DNA of 61,420 nucleotides from an uncultured Clostridia bacterium (lineage in GTDB: Bacteria; Bacillota; Clostridia; Christensenellales; UBA1750): assembly GCA_947625765.1 (NCBI GenBank), contig CANQPP010000010.1, forward strand, positions 1 to 61,420, in the 5' to 3' direction. The position numbers and the translations under genes are program-made. Below, in pieces: positions 23,005 to 32,506 of this stretch. Below the pieces are notes generated by a model. The model searched no databases. It had not been told where the DNA came from and was given only the letters and a program-made list of their open reading frames with translations. Position 1 is the stretch's first letter. Each line of letters opens with the position of its first letter.

Positions 23005-24701
23005 ATGAAATTCAAAGACTTCCCGTATGAACGGCCGCAGCTGAGCGAGGTGCTCGCCAAGGCCGAGACCATCGCCCAAAACATCGAAAACGCCAAGAGC
23101 GCCGACGAGGTGCTGGACGGCATCAAGGCCTGGGAAGCGCTGCAGAGCCACTTCTCCACCATGGCCAACGTGGCGCACATCCGCTACACCGTGGACACCA
23201 CCGACCCCTTCTACCTCAAGGAGAAGGAGTACCTGGACGACGCCCGTCCCCGCATGATGACCGCGGAGAAGAAGGTGCTCTTCGCCATCGCCAACTCCGC
23301 CTTCGCCAAGGACATCGACGAAAAGTATGGGCCGCACTACCTGAACACACTGCGCATGGAGCAGAAGCTGCTGGACGAGCGCTTGGTGGAGCCCATGATC
23401 GAGGAGAGCCGTCTGGCCTCCGCCTACCAGAAGCGCATGGCCGCCTGCCAGGTGATGTGCTGCGGGCAGGTGCGCAACTTCTACGGCCTGCTCAAGCTCA
23501 TGGAGGACGACGATCGTGAGGTCCGCAAGGAGGCCTACCGCGCCTACTGCAACTTCTTCAAGGAGAACCAGGACTTCTTCGACGACGTGTACGACAAGCT
23601 GGTGCACCTGCGCCACTCCATGGCCAAGATCATGGGCTATGAGAACTTCATCCCCGTGGCCTACATGCGCAAGGGCCGCAGCGATTACGGCCCCGAAGAG
23701 GTGGCCGCTTCCGCGAGCAGGTGCTGCGCGACCTGGTGCCCCTGTGCAACAAGCTGCGCGAGGACCAGGCCAAGCGCATCGGCGTGGACAAGCTGCGCTT
23801 CTACGACGAGACCTACATGTTTGCAACCGGCAACCCCGCGCCTATGGGAACCACGGAAGAGCAGGTGGAGCTGGCCCGGCAGATGTACGACGAGCTGAGC
23901 CCCGAGACCTCCGAATACTTCAACAAGATGGTGGAGATGGAGCTGTTCGACCTGGATTCCAAGCCCGGCAAGGCCAACGGCGGCTACTGCACCTTCCTGC
24001 CCGAGTACAAGATGCCCTTCATCTTCTCCAACTTCAACGGCACCTCCGCCGACGTCGAGGTGCTCACCCACGAGAACGGACACGCCTTCATGGGCTATGA
24101 GAGCGCGCGCTGCAACGAGCTGGGCGCGTATCGCCACTCCACCTCCGAGGTGGCCGAGATCCACTCCATGTCCATGGAGTTCTTCACCCACCCCTACATG
24201 GAGAAGTTCTTTGGCAAGGACGCCGACAAGTACCGCTACCTGCACATCGCCAAGGCGCTGACCTTCGTGCCCTTCGGCGTGGCGGTGGACGAGTTCCAGC
24301 ACAGGGTCTATGCCGAGCCCGACATGACCCCCGCCCAGCGCCGCGCGGTGTGGCGCGAGCTGGAGCGCAAGTACATGCCCCACAGGGATTACGACGGGGA
24401 CGAGACGATGGAGAACGGCGCTGGCTGGTTCTTTAAGCTCCACATCTTCCTCTATCCCTTCTACTACATCGACTACACCTTGGCTTCCATGGGCGCCTTC
24501 GCCTACTTCGGCCGTTCGCTCAAGGACCGTAACGAGGCCTGGCAGTCCTACCTTAAGCTCTGCCGCGCGGGCGGCAGCAAGCCCTACCTGCAGCTGCTGG
24601 CACTGGCCGGGCTGGACAATCCCTTCGAGGAGGGCAGCGTCCGCCGCGCTATCGAGCCTCTGGCCGCGGAGCTTGCCAAGGTGGACGACAGCAAGCTGTA
24701 A
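23005..24701 (+). pseudogene. pepF: M3 family oligoendopeptidase, single-base frameshift
   Basis: Zinc metallopeptidase of the M3B (PepF) family that degrades short peptides in the cytosol. The N-terminal 235 codons (to about 23708) are in one frame, and the rest (MLRDLVPLC... from 23721, with the zinc motif HENGH near 24069) is in another. The text GPEEVAA-FREQVLRDLVP is restored if one base is added between 23708 and 23709, in the second Ala codon; the site has no slippery run. With that base the protein would be about 565 aa, the normal length, with all motifs. It is either a recent lesion or a consensus error. Confidence 0.9.
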
Positions 24702-24832
24702 GCGTTTTTTGGGGGTCGGGAACCCGCCCGGCCGGAAGCTCGTTTAAACCGCGCCGGGAGCTTTTGCGCGGGTAAACGATAATCACTAAGAATTTTTAAG
24801 CGCCCAAGGGAAAGGAGGGACACCGGGAAGCG

Positions 24833-26002
24833 ATGCTTTTGCACAAGAGACGGGATTTCTTCATGAACCGGGGCAAGAGCCGGCCGGACTGGTGCCTGCT
24901 CCTTTGCCTGGTGGCGCTGCTGGCCGTGGGCGTGATGGCCATCTCCAACGCCACGGCGGACCCCTACGCCCAGACCGAGGGCGAGGGGCTGCTGGCCCAG
25001 CTCTCCCGCGTGCTGAGCTACTCCACAAGGCTGCAGCTGATCTGGATCGCCGTGGGGACGGTCGCCATGCTGGCGGTCACCTACCTGCTGGACTACCGCG
25101 TCTACGGCGAGTTCGCCGTGCCCATCTACATCGCGGCGAACTTGCTGATGCTGCTGATGCTGGTGCTGCCGAAGGTGCGCGGCATCGGCGCCTTCCTGCA
25201 GTGGGGCCAGGACCGCACCTTCCAGCCCTCGGAGGTCTGCAAGGTGGCCATCATACTGACGCTGGCCAAGCACGTGAGCATGCGCGAGGAGCCCATCCGC
25301 ACGCTGAAGCAGGCCATCCCCTACCTTCTGCACATCCTCATCCCCTTCGTCATCGTCATCCTGCAGGACGATTACGGCAGCGCCTTCGTGTTCGCGGCTA
25401 TCTTCATCGGTGTGCTGTTCGTGGCCGGGATGAGCTGGAAGCTGTTCCTGGGGCTGGGCGGCGCGGTGGCGGTCGCCTGCGTGAGCGCCTGGCCGTTCCT
25501 AAGCGACTGGCGGCGCAGCCGCATCCTCGACTTTTTGCAGCCGGACCGGGACATCCAGGGCACCGGCCTGCAGGTGTATTACTCCAAGATCGCCGTGGGC
25601 TCGGGCCAGATCACCGGCAAGGGCCTGCTGCAGGAGGGCGCCATCAGCCAGCTGGACTTCGTGCCGGAAAAGCACACGGACTTCATCTTCGCCGTCACGG
25701 CCGAATCCGTGGGCTTCTTAGGCTGCCTGCTCATCCTGCTTTTGTACCTGACGCTGCTGCTGCGCCTTTTGTACGTGGCCTACAAGACGCAGGACGCCTT
25801 CGGCCGCTACATCATCGCGGGCGTGGCGGCGATGCTGGCCTTCCACATCGTGGAGAACATCGGCATGACCATCGGCCTCATGCCCGTGACCGGCATCCCC
25901 CTGCCGTTCCTGAGCTACGGGGGCAGCAACCTGCTGGCCAACATGGCCGCGATGGGGCTGGTGTTCAACGTGATCAAGAACCGGCAGCGGAGCCTGTTCT
26001 AG
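24833..26002 (+). CDS. rodA: rod-shape peptidoglycan glycosyltransferase RodA (SEDS family)
   Basis: Membrane peptidoglycan polymerase of the SEDS family (389 aa, about ten helices) acting with a class B penicillin-binding protein. Diagnostic stretches are FQPSEVCKVAIIL, the loop GTGLQVYYSKIAVGSGQ with GKG, DFVPEKHTDFIFAV and the C-terminal IPLPFLSYGGSNL. These fit RodA or FtsW; the genomic setting and HTDFIFAV favour RodA. The ATG 24833 is 14 bases from AAAGGAGGG; ATG 24863 is an alternative start. Confidence 0.9.
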   Translation: MLLHKRRDFFMNRGKSRPDWCLLLCLVALLAVGVMAISNATADPYAQTEGEGLLAQLSRVLSYSTRLQLIWIAVGTVAMLAVTYLLDYRVYGEFAVPIYIAANLLMLLMLVLPKVRGIGAFLQWGQDRTFQPSEVCKVAIILTLAKHVSMREEPIRTLKQAIPYLLHILIPFVIVILQDDYGSAFVFAAIFIGVLFVAGMSWKLFLGLGGAVAVACVSAWPFLSDWRRSRILDFLQPDRDIQGTGLQVYYSKIAVGSGQITGKGLLQEGAISQLDFVPEKHTDFIFAVTAESVGFLGCLLILLLYLTLLLRLLYVAYKTQDAFGRYIIAGVAAMLAFHIVENIGMTIGLMPVTGIPLPFLSYGGSNLLANMAAMGLVFNVIKNRQRSLF

Positions 26003-26027
26003 GGAAAAACCGACAAATTTACGCCGG

Positions 26028-26066
26028 GCGGCGCGGGAGTGCAAACTCCCGCGCCGCTTCTCTTTG
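26028..26066 (+). terminator. terminator after rodA
   Basis: GCGGCGCGGGAGT (26028-26040), loop GCAA, ACTCCCGCGCCGC (26045-26057), then TTCTCTTTG. A perfect 13-bp stem. Confidence 0.85.
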
Positions 26067-26082
26067 TCCCCTGGGTCCTTTG

Positions 26083-26111
26083 GCATGTTTGCTTATCTCC
26101 TCCCATATACA
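26083..26111 (+). promoter_or_regulatory. possible sigma-E promoter of spoIVFA-spoIVFB
   Basis: GCATGTT (26083-26089), 14-base spacer, CATATACA (26104-26111). The -10 departs from CATACANT at two positions. Placement suits spoIVF, which is sigma-E dependent in Bacillus. Confidence 0.35.
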
Positions 26112-26152
26112 TGCGGAAGGAAGGAAAGCCAAACGGGGAGGGGGCGCTTGCC

Positions 26153-26866
26153 TTGCAGAGGGATGAAACGAACGGGACGCGGATGCGCCGGGTGAGCCCG
26201 CAGGACAAAAGGTACGTGATCGAGCGGGAGAGGATGTACCAGAGGCGAAAAAAACGCGCCCCATACACCCAGCCCGCCCGTCCCAAATGGATGCGTCTGA
26301 AAGCCCAGAGCGCGGCGGCGCTGTGCCTGCTGGCCCTGGCGCTGGGCCTGCGCGCCCTGCCCTTTGAGAGCACGCAGGCCTGGACGGCCTGGCTGCGCCG
26401 GACGGCCACCGCCGAGCTGGACTTGGAGCGCGTGGGGCAGACATTGGGCAAGCTGGAGTTCGTGGACCGCCTGGTGCCCCAGAGCGTGCTGGTGTTCTGG
26501 GACCGCACCAGCGGCGGCGGCGCGCCCGCGGAGATGGAGCTGCCCTTCACCGACGGGCAGCTGGCCATGGAGCGGGACGGCGGCGCCTGGGTGGTGGGCA
26601 CGGGCGTGGTGCACGCGGCGGCGGACGGCACGGTGCGCAGCGTGACCCGCTCCGCCCTGGGCGGCTACCGCACGGAGGTTGACCACGGCGGGGGCGTGAC
26701 GGGCGTGTACGAGCCGCTGGTGGGCGTGCGCGTGGCCCCGGGCGAGACGCTGCGCCGGGGCGAGAGCTTCGCCGTGCCCGTGGAGGAAGATGGGATATGC
26801 AAGCTGTTCTTCAAGCTGGAAAAGGACGGCGAGGCGCTGGCGCTGGACGGCTATCTGGAGCCGTGA
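26153..26866 (+). CDS. spoIVFA: SpoIVFA-like membrane protein with degenerate M23 domain
   Basis: A basic N-terminal region is followed by one membrane helix (around 26305-26350) and an extracytoplasmic LytM/M23-like domain (TEVDHGGGVTGVYEPL... and VAPGETLRRGESFAVP) that lacks a clear zinc-binding HxH set. In Bacillus SpoIVFA anchors and inhibits the sporulation protease SpoIVFB; this gene overlaps the spoIVFB homologue by four bases, matching that role. The start is uncertain: TTG 26153 has a GGGGAGGGGG site eight bases upstream, while ATG 26183 does not. Confidence 0.75.
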   Translation: MQRDETNGTRMRRVSPQDKRYVIERERMYQRRKKRAPYTQPARPKWMRLKAQSAAALCLLALALGLRALPFESTQAWTAWLRRTATAELDLERVGQTLGKLEFVDRLVPQSVLVFWDRTSGGGAPAEMELPFTDGQLAMERDGGAWVVGTGVVHAAADGTVRSVTRSALGGYRTEVDHGGGVTGVYEPLVGVRVAPGETLRRGESFAVPVEEDGICKLFFKLEKDGEALALDGYLEP

Positions 26867-27765
26867 GGCTGGGCAGTCTCTGGGGAACGGAGATCCGGCT
26901 GCATGTGGGCGTGCTGCTCCTCCTGCTTTTCTCCTGCCTTTTGGGCGGCGCGCCGGGCCTCTGCCTGGCCTTCTGCCTGGCCGCGCTGCACGAGATGGCC
27001 CACTGGCTGGCGGCCCGCGCCCTGGGCATTTTCGTGGAGTCCGTGGAGCTGGCCCCCTTCGGCGGCGTGGCGTTCATGCCCGGCCTGTCAGACAGGCCCG
27101 GCGCGGAGGCGCTGGTGGCCTTGGCGGGGCCGGGCTGCAACCTGCTGCTGGCCATGGCCGCCTGCCTGCTCTGCCGCTTTTCGCCTGCCCTGTCGGGCCC
27201 GCTGTCTCCCTTCGTGGCGCTGAACCTCTGCTTGTGCCTGTTCAACCTCCTGCCCGCTCTGCCCCTGGACGGCGGCAGGCTGCTGCGGGCGGGGCTGACG
27301 CGCCTAATAGGCGAGCGGGCGGCGGGCCGGGTCGCGGCGGCGCTGGGCATCGCGCTGGGCCTGCTGCTGGCAGGAGGCGGCGCGGCGCTCTACTTTTTCG
27401 CGGGACGGGTGAACCTGACCCTGCTCGTGAGCGGGGCGTACATGGCGCTTTGCGCCTTCCGCGCCCTGCGCGCCCGCCCCTTCGACGGGGCCCGGCGGCT
27501 TTTGCGCCTGCAGAGGCAGAGCCTGTCCGGCCGCGTGCTGCCCGTGACGCTGCTGGCGGCCCCGGAAGGCACGCCGCCGGAGACGCTGCTGGCCGGCTTT
27601 AAACCCGGCAGGCTCCACCGGGTGGTGTTTCTGGACGAGGAGCTGCGCCCCGTCTGTGCCGCCTGGCAGGGCGAGATCGTGCGACGGGCGTTGGAAACGG
27701 ACGGGAAAGAAAAGGCGGGGCCAACATTTCATTTGACGGATGCCGTTTCGCCGTGGTACTCTTAA
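26863..27765 (+). CDS. spoIVFB: SpoIVFB-like site-2 intramembrane metalloprotease (M50)
   Basis: Membrane-embedded zinc protease (300 aa) of the S2P family. The zinc ligands are HEMAH at 43-47 and the Asp of LPLDGGRL (Asp136). Multiple hydrophobic helices fill residues 15-220, and the C-terminal 80 residues form a soluble CBS-like domain. In Bacillus SpoIVFB cleaves pro-sigma-K at the forespore membrane. The GTG start overlaps the preceding stop as GTGA. No sigK gene is in the window, so the substrate is inferred only from the family. Confidence 0.88.
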   Translation: MRLGSLWGTEIRLHVGVLLLLLFSCLLGGAPGLCLAFCLAALHEMAHWLAARALGIFVESVELAPFGGVAFMPGLSDRPGAEALVALAGPGCNLLLAMAACLLCRFSPALSGPLSPFVALNLCLCLFNLLPALPLDGGRLLRAGLTRLIGERAAGRVAAALGIALGLLLAGGGAALYFFAGRVNLTLLVSGAYMALCAFRALRARPFDGARRLLRLQRQSLSGRVLPVTLLAAPEGTPPETLLAGFKPGRLHRVVFLDEELRPVCAAWQGEIVRRALETDGKEKAGPTFHLTDAVSPWYS

Positions 27766-29675
27766 AGGACGAAAAAGAGTACCGCGGCGTTTTGCCGTTT
27801 TTAAGAAAAGGGAAGTGTCTGGTTTTGCTGTACGATGCCATCCGCCCCCTGCTCCCGCAGGTGCAAAAGCCTGCCCGCTACACGGGCGGCGAGGTGAACA
27901 TGACGGTCAAGGACCCCGCGAAGATGGACATCCGCTTCGCCTTCTGCTTTGCGGACACCTACGAGGTGGGCATGAGCCATTTAGGGCTCAAGATCCTCTA
28001 CCACGTCCTCAATAAGGAGCCAAACGTCTACTGCGAGCGCGCCTTCGCCCCCTGGGTGGATATGGAAACGAAGATGCGCGAAAACCACATACCGCTTTAC
28101 ACGCTGGAGACGTTCACGCCGCTGGACCGCTTCGACATGCTGGGCTTTACCCTGCAGTACGAGATGAGCTACACCAACGTGCTGAACATGCTGGACCTGG
28201 CCGGCATCCCGCTGCTGGCGAACAAACGCGGCGAGGAATGGCCGCTGGTGGTGGCCGGCGGGCCCTGCGCCTTCAACCCGGAACCCTTATGCGACTTCAT
28301 CGACCTGTTCATGGTGGGCGACGGCGAGGAGCAGATCGTGGAGCTGGTGCGGGAGTATGACGCCTTCAAGAAGAAGGGCGCCTCCCGCGAGGAGTTCCTT
28401 CTGCACATGGCCAAGCGCCAGGGCTTCTACATCCCCCGCTTCTTCCGCGATTCCTATTTTGAAAACGGCGACTTCAAGGCTCTGACGCCCACGCGGGATG
28501 ACGTGCCCGCGACCATCCTCAAGGCCTTCCTGCCGGACATGGACGCCGCCGACTACCCGGACAGCTTCATCGTGCCCTTCACCGAGGCGGTGTTCGACCG
28601 CGTCTCTTTGGAGATCGCCCGCGGCTGCACCCGCGGCTGCCGCTTCTGCCAGGCGGGGATGCTCTACCGCCCCCAGAGGGAGCGCTCGATGGAAACGCTG
28701 ATGAAGCAGGCCGAGAGGCTCATCGCCTCCACGGGCTATGAGGAAATTTCCCTCTCCGCCCTGTCCACGGGCGACTATTCCTGCCTGCCCCAGCTGGTGC
28801 GGGGCCTGATGGAGCAGCACAAGAAGGACCGCGTCTCCGTCTCCCTGCCCTCCCTGCGCATAGACTCGGTTTTGGGCGAGACGCTGGAGGAGACGCGGCA
28901 GGTCAAGAAGACCTCCCTCACCTTCGCCCCGGAGGCGGGCAGCCAGCGCCTGCGCGACGTGATCAATAAGGGAGTGCAGGAGCAGCAGCTGCTCGACAAC
29001 GTCCGCGACGCCTTCGAGAAGGGCTGGAACGGCGTCAAGCTCTACTTCATGATCGGCCTGCCCACCGAGACCGAGGAGGACCTGCTGGGCATCCCGGCGC
29101 TGGCCAAAAAGGTGACGGAGCAATACTACGCCGTGCCCAAGGAGCAGCGGCAGAAGGGGCTGCGCGTCACCTGCTCGGCCTCCTCCTTCGTGCCCAAGCC
29201 CTTCACCCCCTTCCAGTGGGAGCCGCAGAACAGCATCGACCAGCTGATGGACAAGCAGCGCTTTTTGCGGGAGAACTTCCGCATGCGCGGCGTGGAGTTC
29301 AACTGGCACGAGCCGCACCTGAGCTTCCTGGAGGCCGCCTTCGCCCGGGGCGACCGCAGGCTGGGCAGGGTGCTGCTGCGCGCCCACGAGCTGGGCTGCC
29401 GCTTCGACGGCTGGAACGACTGCTTCCGCTTCGACCTCTGGATGCAGGCCTTCGCGGACTGCGACATCCGCTGCGAGGACTACGCCTACAAGAGATACGA
29501 TCTGGACGCGCCCCTGCCCTGGGACCACATCTCCTGCGGCGTCAGCAAGGAGTTCCTAAAGCGCGAGTGGCACAAGGCGGAGAAGGGCGAGCTTTCGCCG
29601 GACTGCCGCCAGCACTGCCACGGCTGCGGCATCCGGGCGACGTTCGGGAAGGGAGTGTGCCGGACATGCGGCTGA
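27753..29675 (+). CDS. B12-binding-domain radical SAM protein (TIGR03960-type)
   Basis: A large radical SAM enzyme (640 aa). An N-terminal cobalamin-binding-like domain (ADTYEVGMSHLGLKILY onward) precedes the 4Fe-4S motif CTRGCRFC (Cys292, Cys296, Cys299). The C-terminus carries another cysteine group (CRQHCHGCG and CRTCG). Proteins of this architecture sit between spoIVFB and RNase G in many Clostridia next to a DUF2344 gene; I know no established reaction, though tRNA or rRNA modification is often supposed. The GTG at 27753 overlaps spoIVFB by 13 bases; TTG 27825 after AAAAGGGAAG is a plausible shorter start. Confidence 0.88.
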   Translation: MVLLKDEKEYRGVLPFLRKGKCLVLLYDAIRPLLPQVQKPARYTGGEVNMTVKDPAKMDIRFAFCFADTYEVGMSHLGLKILYHVLNKEPNVYCERAFAPWVDMETKMRENHIPLYTLETFTPLDRFDMLGFTLQYEMSYTNVLNMLDLAGIPLLANKRGEEWPLVVAGGPCAFNPEPLCDFIDLFMVGDGEEQIVELVREYDAFKKKGASREEFLLHMAKRQGFYIPRFFRDSYFENGDFKALTPTRDDVPATILKAFLPDMDAADYPDSFIVPFTEAVFDRVSLEIARGCTRGCRFCQAGMLYRPQRERSMETLMKQAERLIASTGYEEISLSALSTGDYSCLPQLVRGLMEQHKKDRVSVSLPSLRIDSVLGETLEETRQVKKTSLTFAPEAGSQRLRDVINKGVQEQQLLDNVRDAFEKGWNGVKLYFMIGLPTETEEDLLGIPALAKKVTEQYYAVPKEQRQKGLRVTCSASSFVPKPFTPFQWEPQNSIDQLMDKQRFLRENFRMRGVEFNWHEPHLSFLEAAFARGDRRLGRVLLRAHELGCRFDGWNDCFRFDLWMQAFADCDIRCEDYAYKRYDLDAPLPWDHISCGVSKEFLKREWHKAEKGELSPDCRQHCHGCGIRATFGKGVCRTCG

Positions 29676-30322
29676 TCGCGGAGTTTGAAAAGACGGGGCG
29701 CTGCATCTGGTTCTCCCATCTGGACCTGCAGAGGACCATGCAGCGGGCCCTGCGGCGCTCCCGCGCGCCCATCGCCTACAGCCAGGGCTTCAACCCCCAC
29801 GCGGAGCTGGCCTTCGCCTCGGCCCTGCCCTTGGGCTGCCGGAGCCGCTGCGAGATCATGGACGTAAAATTGGACGGCGAGATGGACGCGGGGGATTTCC
29901 TGCGGGCTATGAACGCCGTTTTGCCCGAGGGGCTGCGCCTCTCCCGCGCCCGCACGGTGGACGACCGCTTCCCCGCGCCCATGGCGAAAATGGCCTTCGC
30001 CGTGTACGAGGCCCGGCCCGAGGGGAAGATAGAGGGGATCAAGGAAAAGGCGGAGGAGTTCCTCCGGGCGGAGAGCTTCTTCGTGGAGAAGCAGTCCAAG
30101 GGAAAGAGCCGTGAGCTTGACATCCGCCCGCTGGTGCATGAGCTGCAGGCGGACGGGGAGCTTTTGCGCCTGCGCGTCACCTGCACCAACGCGGACAACC
30201 TGCGGCCGGAGCTGCTGCTCTCCGCGCTGTTCCCGCAGCTGCCCTTCGAGGTCACGCGGGTGGGGCTCCTGCAGGCAGGCGGCGAGCCGCTGTTCGAGCT
30301 GAAAGCCGGGGAGGAAGGCTGA
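29666..30322 (+). CDS. DUF2344 (TIGR03936) radical-SAM-linked protein
   Basis: A 218-aa protein beginning MRLIAEFEKTGRCIWFSHLD, the signature of this family, with SRAPIAYSQGFNPHAELAFA following. It overlaps the radical SAM gene by ten bases, and in some species the two are fused, so they very likely act together. The start codon overlaps the radical SAM coding end, and no separate promoter is expected. The biochemical role is unknown. Confidence 0.88.
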   Translation: MRLIAEFEKTGRCIWFSHLDLQRTMQRALRRSRAPIAYSQGFNPHAELAFASALPLGCRSRCEIMDVKLDGEMDAGDFLRAMNAVLPEGLRLSRARTVDDRFPAPMAKMAFAVYEARPEGKIEGIKEKAEEFLRAESFFVEKQSKGKSRELDIRPLVHELQADGELLRLRVTCTNADNLRPELLLSALFPQLPFEVTRVGLLQAGGEPLFELKAGEEG

Positions 30323-31722
30323 TGGAACGCAAGCTGCTCCTGGAGGAGGCCTTCGGCTGCCTGCGCGCCGCCCTGCTCGAGGACGGAAAGCTGGTGGAGC
30401 TGCGCGTGGAGGAGCAGGGCGGCGGCAGCCGCGCGGGCAGCATCTACAAGGCGCGGGTGCAGAACATACTGCCCGGCATCCAGGCGGCCTTCGTGGACAT
30501 AGGCGAAAATAAAAACGCCTACCTGCCGCTGGAGGGCCTGCCCGCGGGGGACGAGAAAAAGGGCATCGGCCAGAGGCTGCGGCCCGGCCAGGAGCTGCTG
30601 GTGCAGGTGAAAAAGGAGGGCGACGAGCAGAAGGGCGCGCGGGTGAGCGCGCGTCTGGCGCTGCCCGGCCGCCTGCTGGTGCTGCGCCCTTTTGAAACGG
30701 GCGTGGGCGTTTCCAAGCGCATCGGCGACGAGAAAAAGCGCGCCGAGATACGGCGCGTTTTGCAGGAGCGCTGCCCGGCGGGCATAGGCGCAGTCTTGCG
30801 CACGGCGGCCCAGTTCGAGAGCGAAGAAACCCTGTGCAAGGCCTTGGATGCGGCCGTGGAAAACTGGCGCGCGCTGGAGAGAGAGGGCCAGAGACGCAGC
30901 GCGCCCTGCCTTCTGTGGGCGGAAAACGACCTGATGGAAAAGGAGCTGCGCGACCTGTTAAACCCCGACCTGACCGAGGCGGTGGTCGGCGGCCGGGCGG
31001 CCTTCGAGCGGGCCGTCTCCCTTGCCCGCGAACTGGCCCCGGAGCAGGTGGGAAAGATACGCCTCTACGACGAGGCGCTGCCCCTGTTTGACCTCTACAA
31101 TTTGGAAACGGAGATCGCCCGTGCCTGCCGCAAGCGGGTGGAGCTTAAAAAGGGCGGCTTCCTGTTCGTGGAGCCCACCGAGGCGCTGACCGTGGTGGAC
31201 GTCAACAGCGGGGCCTTCGTGGGCGGCGGCGCGCCGGAGGAGACGGCCTTCCGCACCAATCTGGAGGCCGCTGGGGAGATCGCCCGGCAGCTGCGCCTGC
31301 GGGACGTGGGCGGCGCGGTGGTGGTGGACTTCATCGACATGGCGGACCCTCTGCACCGCAAGGCGGTGGTGGAGGCGCTGCGGCGGGCCTGCGGGGCCGA
31401 CCGCACGCCGGTGACCGTGCACGGCATGACCCGTCTGGGCCTGGTGGAGCTCACCCGCCGCCGCAGCCGCCAGCCCCTGCGGCACGACCTCATGCGCCCC
31501 TGCCCCTTATGCCACGGGGAGAAGATGATTTTAAAGGAAAGCATGCTCCTGCGGCAGGGACTGTCCCAGGGGAAGCGGCAGGGGCGCGCCGTGAAAGTGC
31601 GGCCCGATCTTTACCCGCTGGCCCGGGAGCTGGCCGGGCAGGAAGTAAAGGTAGAGGAGGACAAGCGCCTTTCACGCGCCTTCGAGCTAACAGACACGGC
31701 GGTTTCACAAAAAGAAACGTAA
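30322..31722 (+). CDS. rng: ribonuclease G/E family endoribonuclease
   Basis: Endonuclease of the RNase E/G family (466 aa), involved in rRNA maturation and mRNA decay. The S1 domain lies around residues 35-120 (GSIYKARVQNILPGIQAAFVDIG). The DNase-I-like catalytic domain has magnesium ligands in VVDVNSGAF and VVDFIDM, and the zinc-link motif is CPLCHG. There is no long C-terminal scaffold, so it is RNase G-like in size. The start overlaps the upstream stop (TGATG). The rplU promoter lies just past its end. Confidence 0.94.
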   Translation: MERKLLLEEAFGCLRAALLEDGKLVELRVEEQGGGSRAGSIYKARVQNILPGIQAAFVDIGENKNAYLPLEGLPAGDEKKGIGQRLRPGQELLVQVKKEGDEQKGARVSARLALPGRLLVLRPFETGVGVSKRIGDEKKRAEIRRVLQERCPAGIGAVLRTAAQFESEETLCKALDAAVENWRALEREGQRRSAPCLLWAENDLMEKELRDLLNPDLTEAVVGGRAAFERAVSLARELAPEQVGKIRLYDEALPLFDLYNLETEIARACRKRVELKKGGFLFVEPTEALTVVDVNSGAFVGGGAPEETAFRTNLEAAGEIARQLRLRDVGGAVVVDFIDMADPLHRKAVVEALRRACGADRTPVTVHGMTRLGLVELTRRRSRQPLRHDLMRPCPLCHGEKMILKESMLLRQGLSQGKRQGRAVKVRPDLYPLARELAGQEVKVEEDKRLSRAFELTDTAVSQKET

Positions 31723-31739
31723 GACCACGGAAAAAACCA

Positions 31740-31768
31740 TTGACGGCGGGAACAAGACCTGCTATACT
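31740..31768 (+). promoter_or_regulatory. sigma-A promoter of rplU-prp-rpmA
   Basis: TTGACG (31740-31745), 17-base spacer, TATACT (31763-31768), a strong promoter starting 18 bases after the rng stop. Confidence 0.85.
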
Positions 31769-31773
31769 ATTTA

Positions 31774-31866
31774 GGCCGCGCGAGCAGGGTCCGACAAGCG
31801 GCGCCCTTGTTTTACAAGGCGCACACCCGTTTCGGCGAGATTGGGTAGAGGAGGTGCTACCAGAGA
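31774..31866 (+). ncRNA. likely L21 leader RNA
   Basis: About 93 bases of untranslated leader lie between the rplU promoter and start codon, GC-rich and with pairing options such as GCGCCCTTG with CAAGGCGC (31801-31820). Firmicutes commonly carry a structured L21 leader here for autoregulation by ribosomal protein. I infer it mainly from position; covariance was not tested. Confidence 0.5.
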
Positions 31867-31867
31867 A

Positions 31868-32173
31868 ATGTTTGCGATCATTCAGACCGGCGGAAAGCAG
31901 TTCCGCGTGCAGAACGGCGACGTGATCTATGTCGAGAAGCTGAACGCTGCCGAGGGCGACATGGTGGACTTCGAGGTCCTCATGTACGAGAAGGACGGCG
32001 AGGTGCAGTTCGGCGCGCCCGTTCTGGAAGGCGTCAAGGTGCAGGGCAAGGTGCTGCAGCAGGGCAAGAGCAAGAAGATTCTTGTGTTCAAGTACAAGGC
32101 CAAGAAGAATGTCCGCCGCCGCAAGGGCCATCGTCAACCCTTCACCAAGGTGGAGATCACCTCCATCGGCTGA
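31868..32173 (+). CDS. rplU: 50S ribosomal protein L21
   Basis: A 101-aa large-subunit protein. [18 protein letters not shown] at the start and the basic C-terminal stretch [19 protein letters not shown] are diagnostic. AGAGGAGGTG is upstream of the ATG. It is the first gene of the conserved rplU-prp-rpmA operon. Confidence 0.98.
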   Translation: MFAIIQTGGKQFRVQNGDVIYVEKLNAAEGDMVDFEVLMYEKDGEVQFGAPVLEGVKVQGKVLQQGKSKKILVFKYKAKKNVRRRKGHRQPFTKVEITSIG

Positions 32174-32176
32174 GCC

Positions 32177-32506
32177 GTGACAAGGGTAGAAGCGGGCTTC
32201 GACGGGGACAGGATCACATCCCTCACCGTCAAGGGCCACACAGGCTATGCCGAGGCAGGAGAGGATCTGGTCTGCGCGGCCGTCTCGGCCGTGACGCAGA
32301 CCGCGGTATTGGGCATCAAGGCCTTTTCGCCCACGGCCTCCATCCGCATCGACGAGGAGAGAGCTCTGATCGAGATGACCCTCAGCGACGAGAGCGAAAG
32401 CGCCCAGGCGATCTTAAAGACCGCGCTGCTGGGGCTGGAGGACATAGCGGCGGGAATGCCGGAATTTGTAAAGGTACTCCACAAGAATCGGAGGTGGAAA
32501 ACATGA
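32177..32506 (+). CDS. prp: ribosomal-processing cysteine protease Prp
   Basis: Cysteine protease (109 aa) that removes the N-terminal extension of ribosomal protein L27. The catalytic pair is His21 in [13 protein letters not shown] and Cys33 in LVCAAVSAV, matching His22/Cys34 of the Staphylococcus enzyme. The GTG start comes three bases after rplU, and the stop overlaps the rpmA start. Its substrate is encoded immediately downstream. Confidence 0.93.
   Translation: MTRVEAGFDGDRITSLTVKGHTGYAEAGEDLVCAAVSAVTQTAVLGIKAFSPTASIRIDEERALIEMTLSDESESAQAILKTALLGLEDIAAGMPEFVKVLHKNRRWKT

Noticed and set aside
23700-23725. Programmed ribosomal frameshift in the M3 peptidase gene
   Set aside because: There is no slippery heptamer or A/T run at the site, and the family is not known to use frameshifting.
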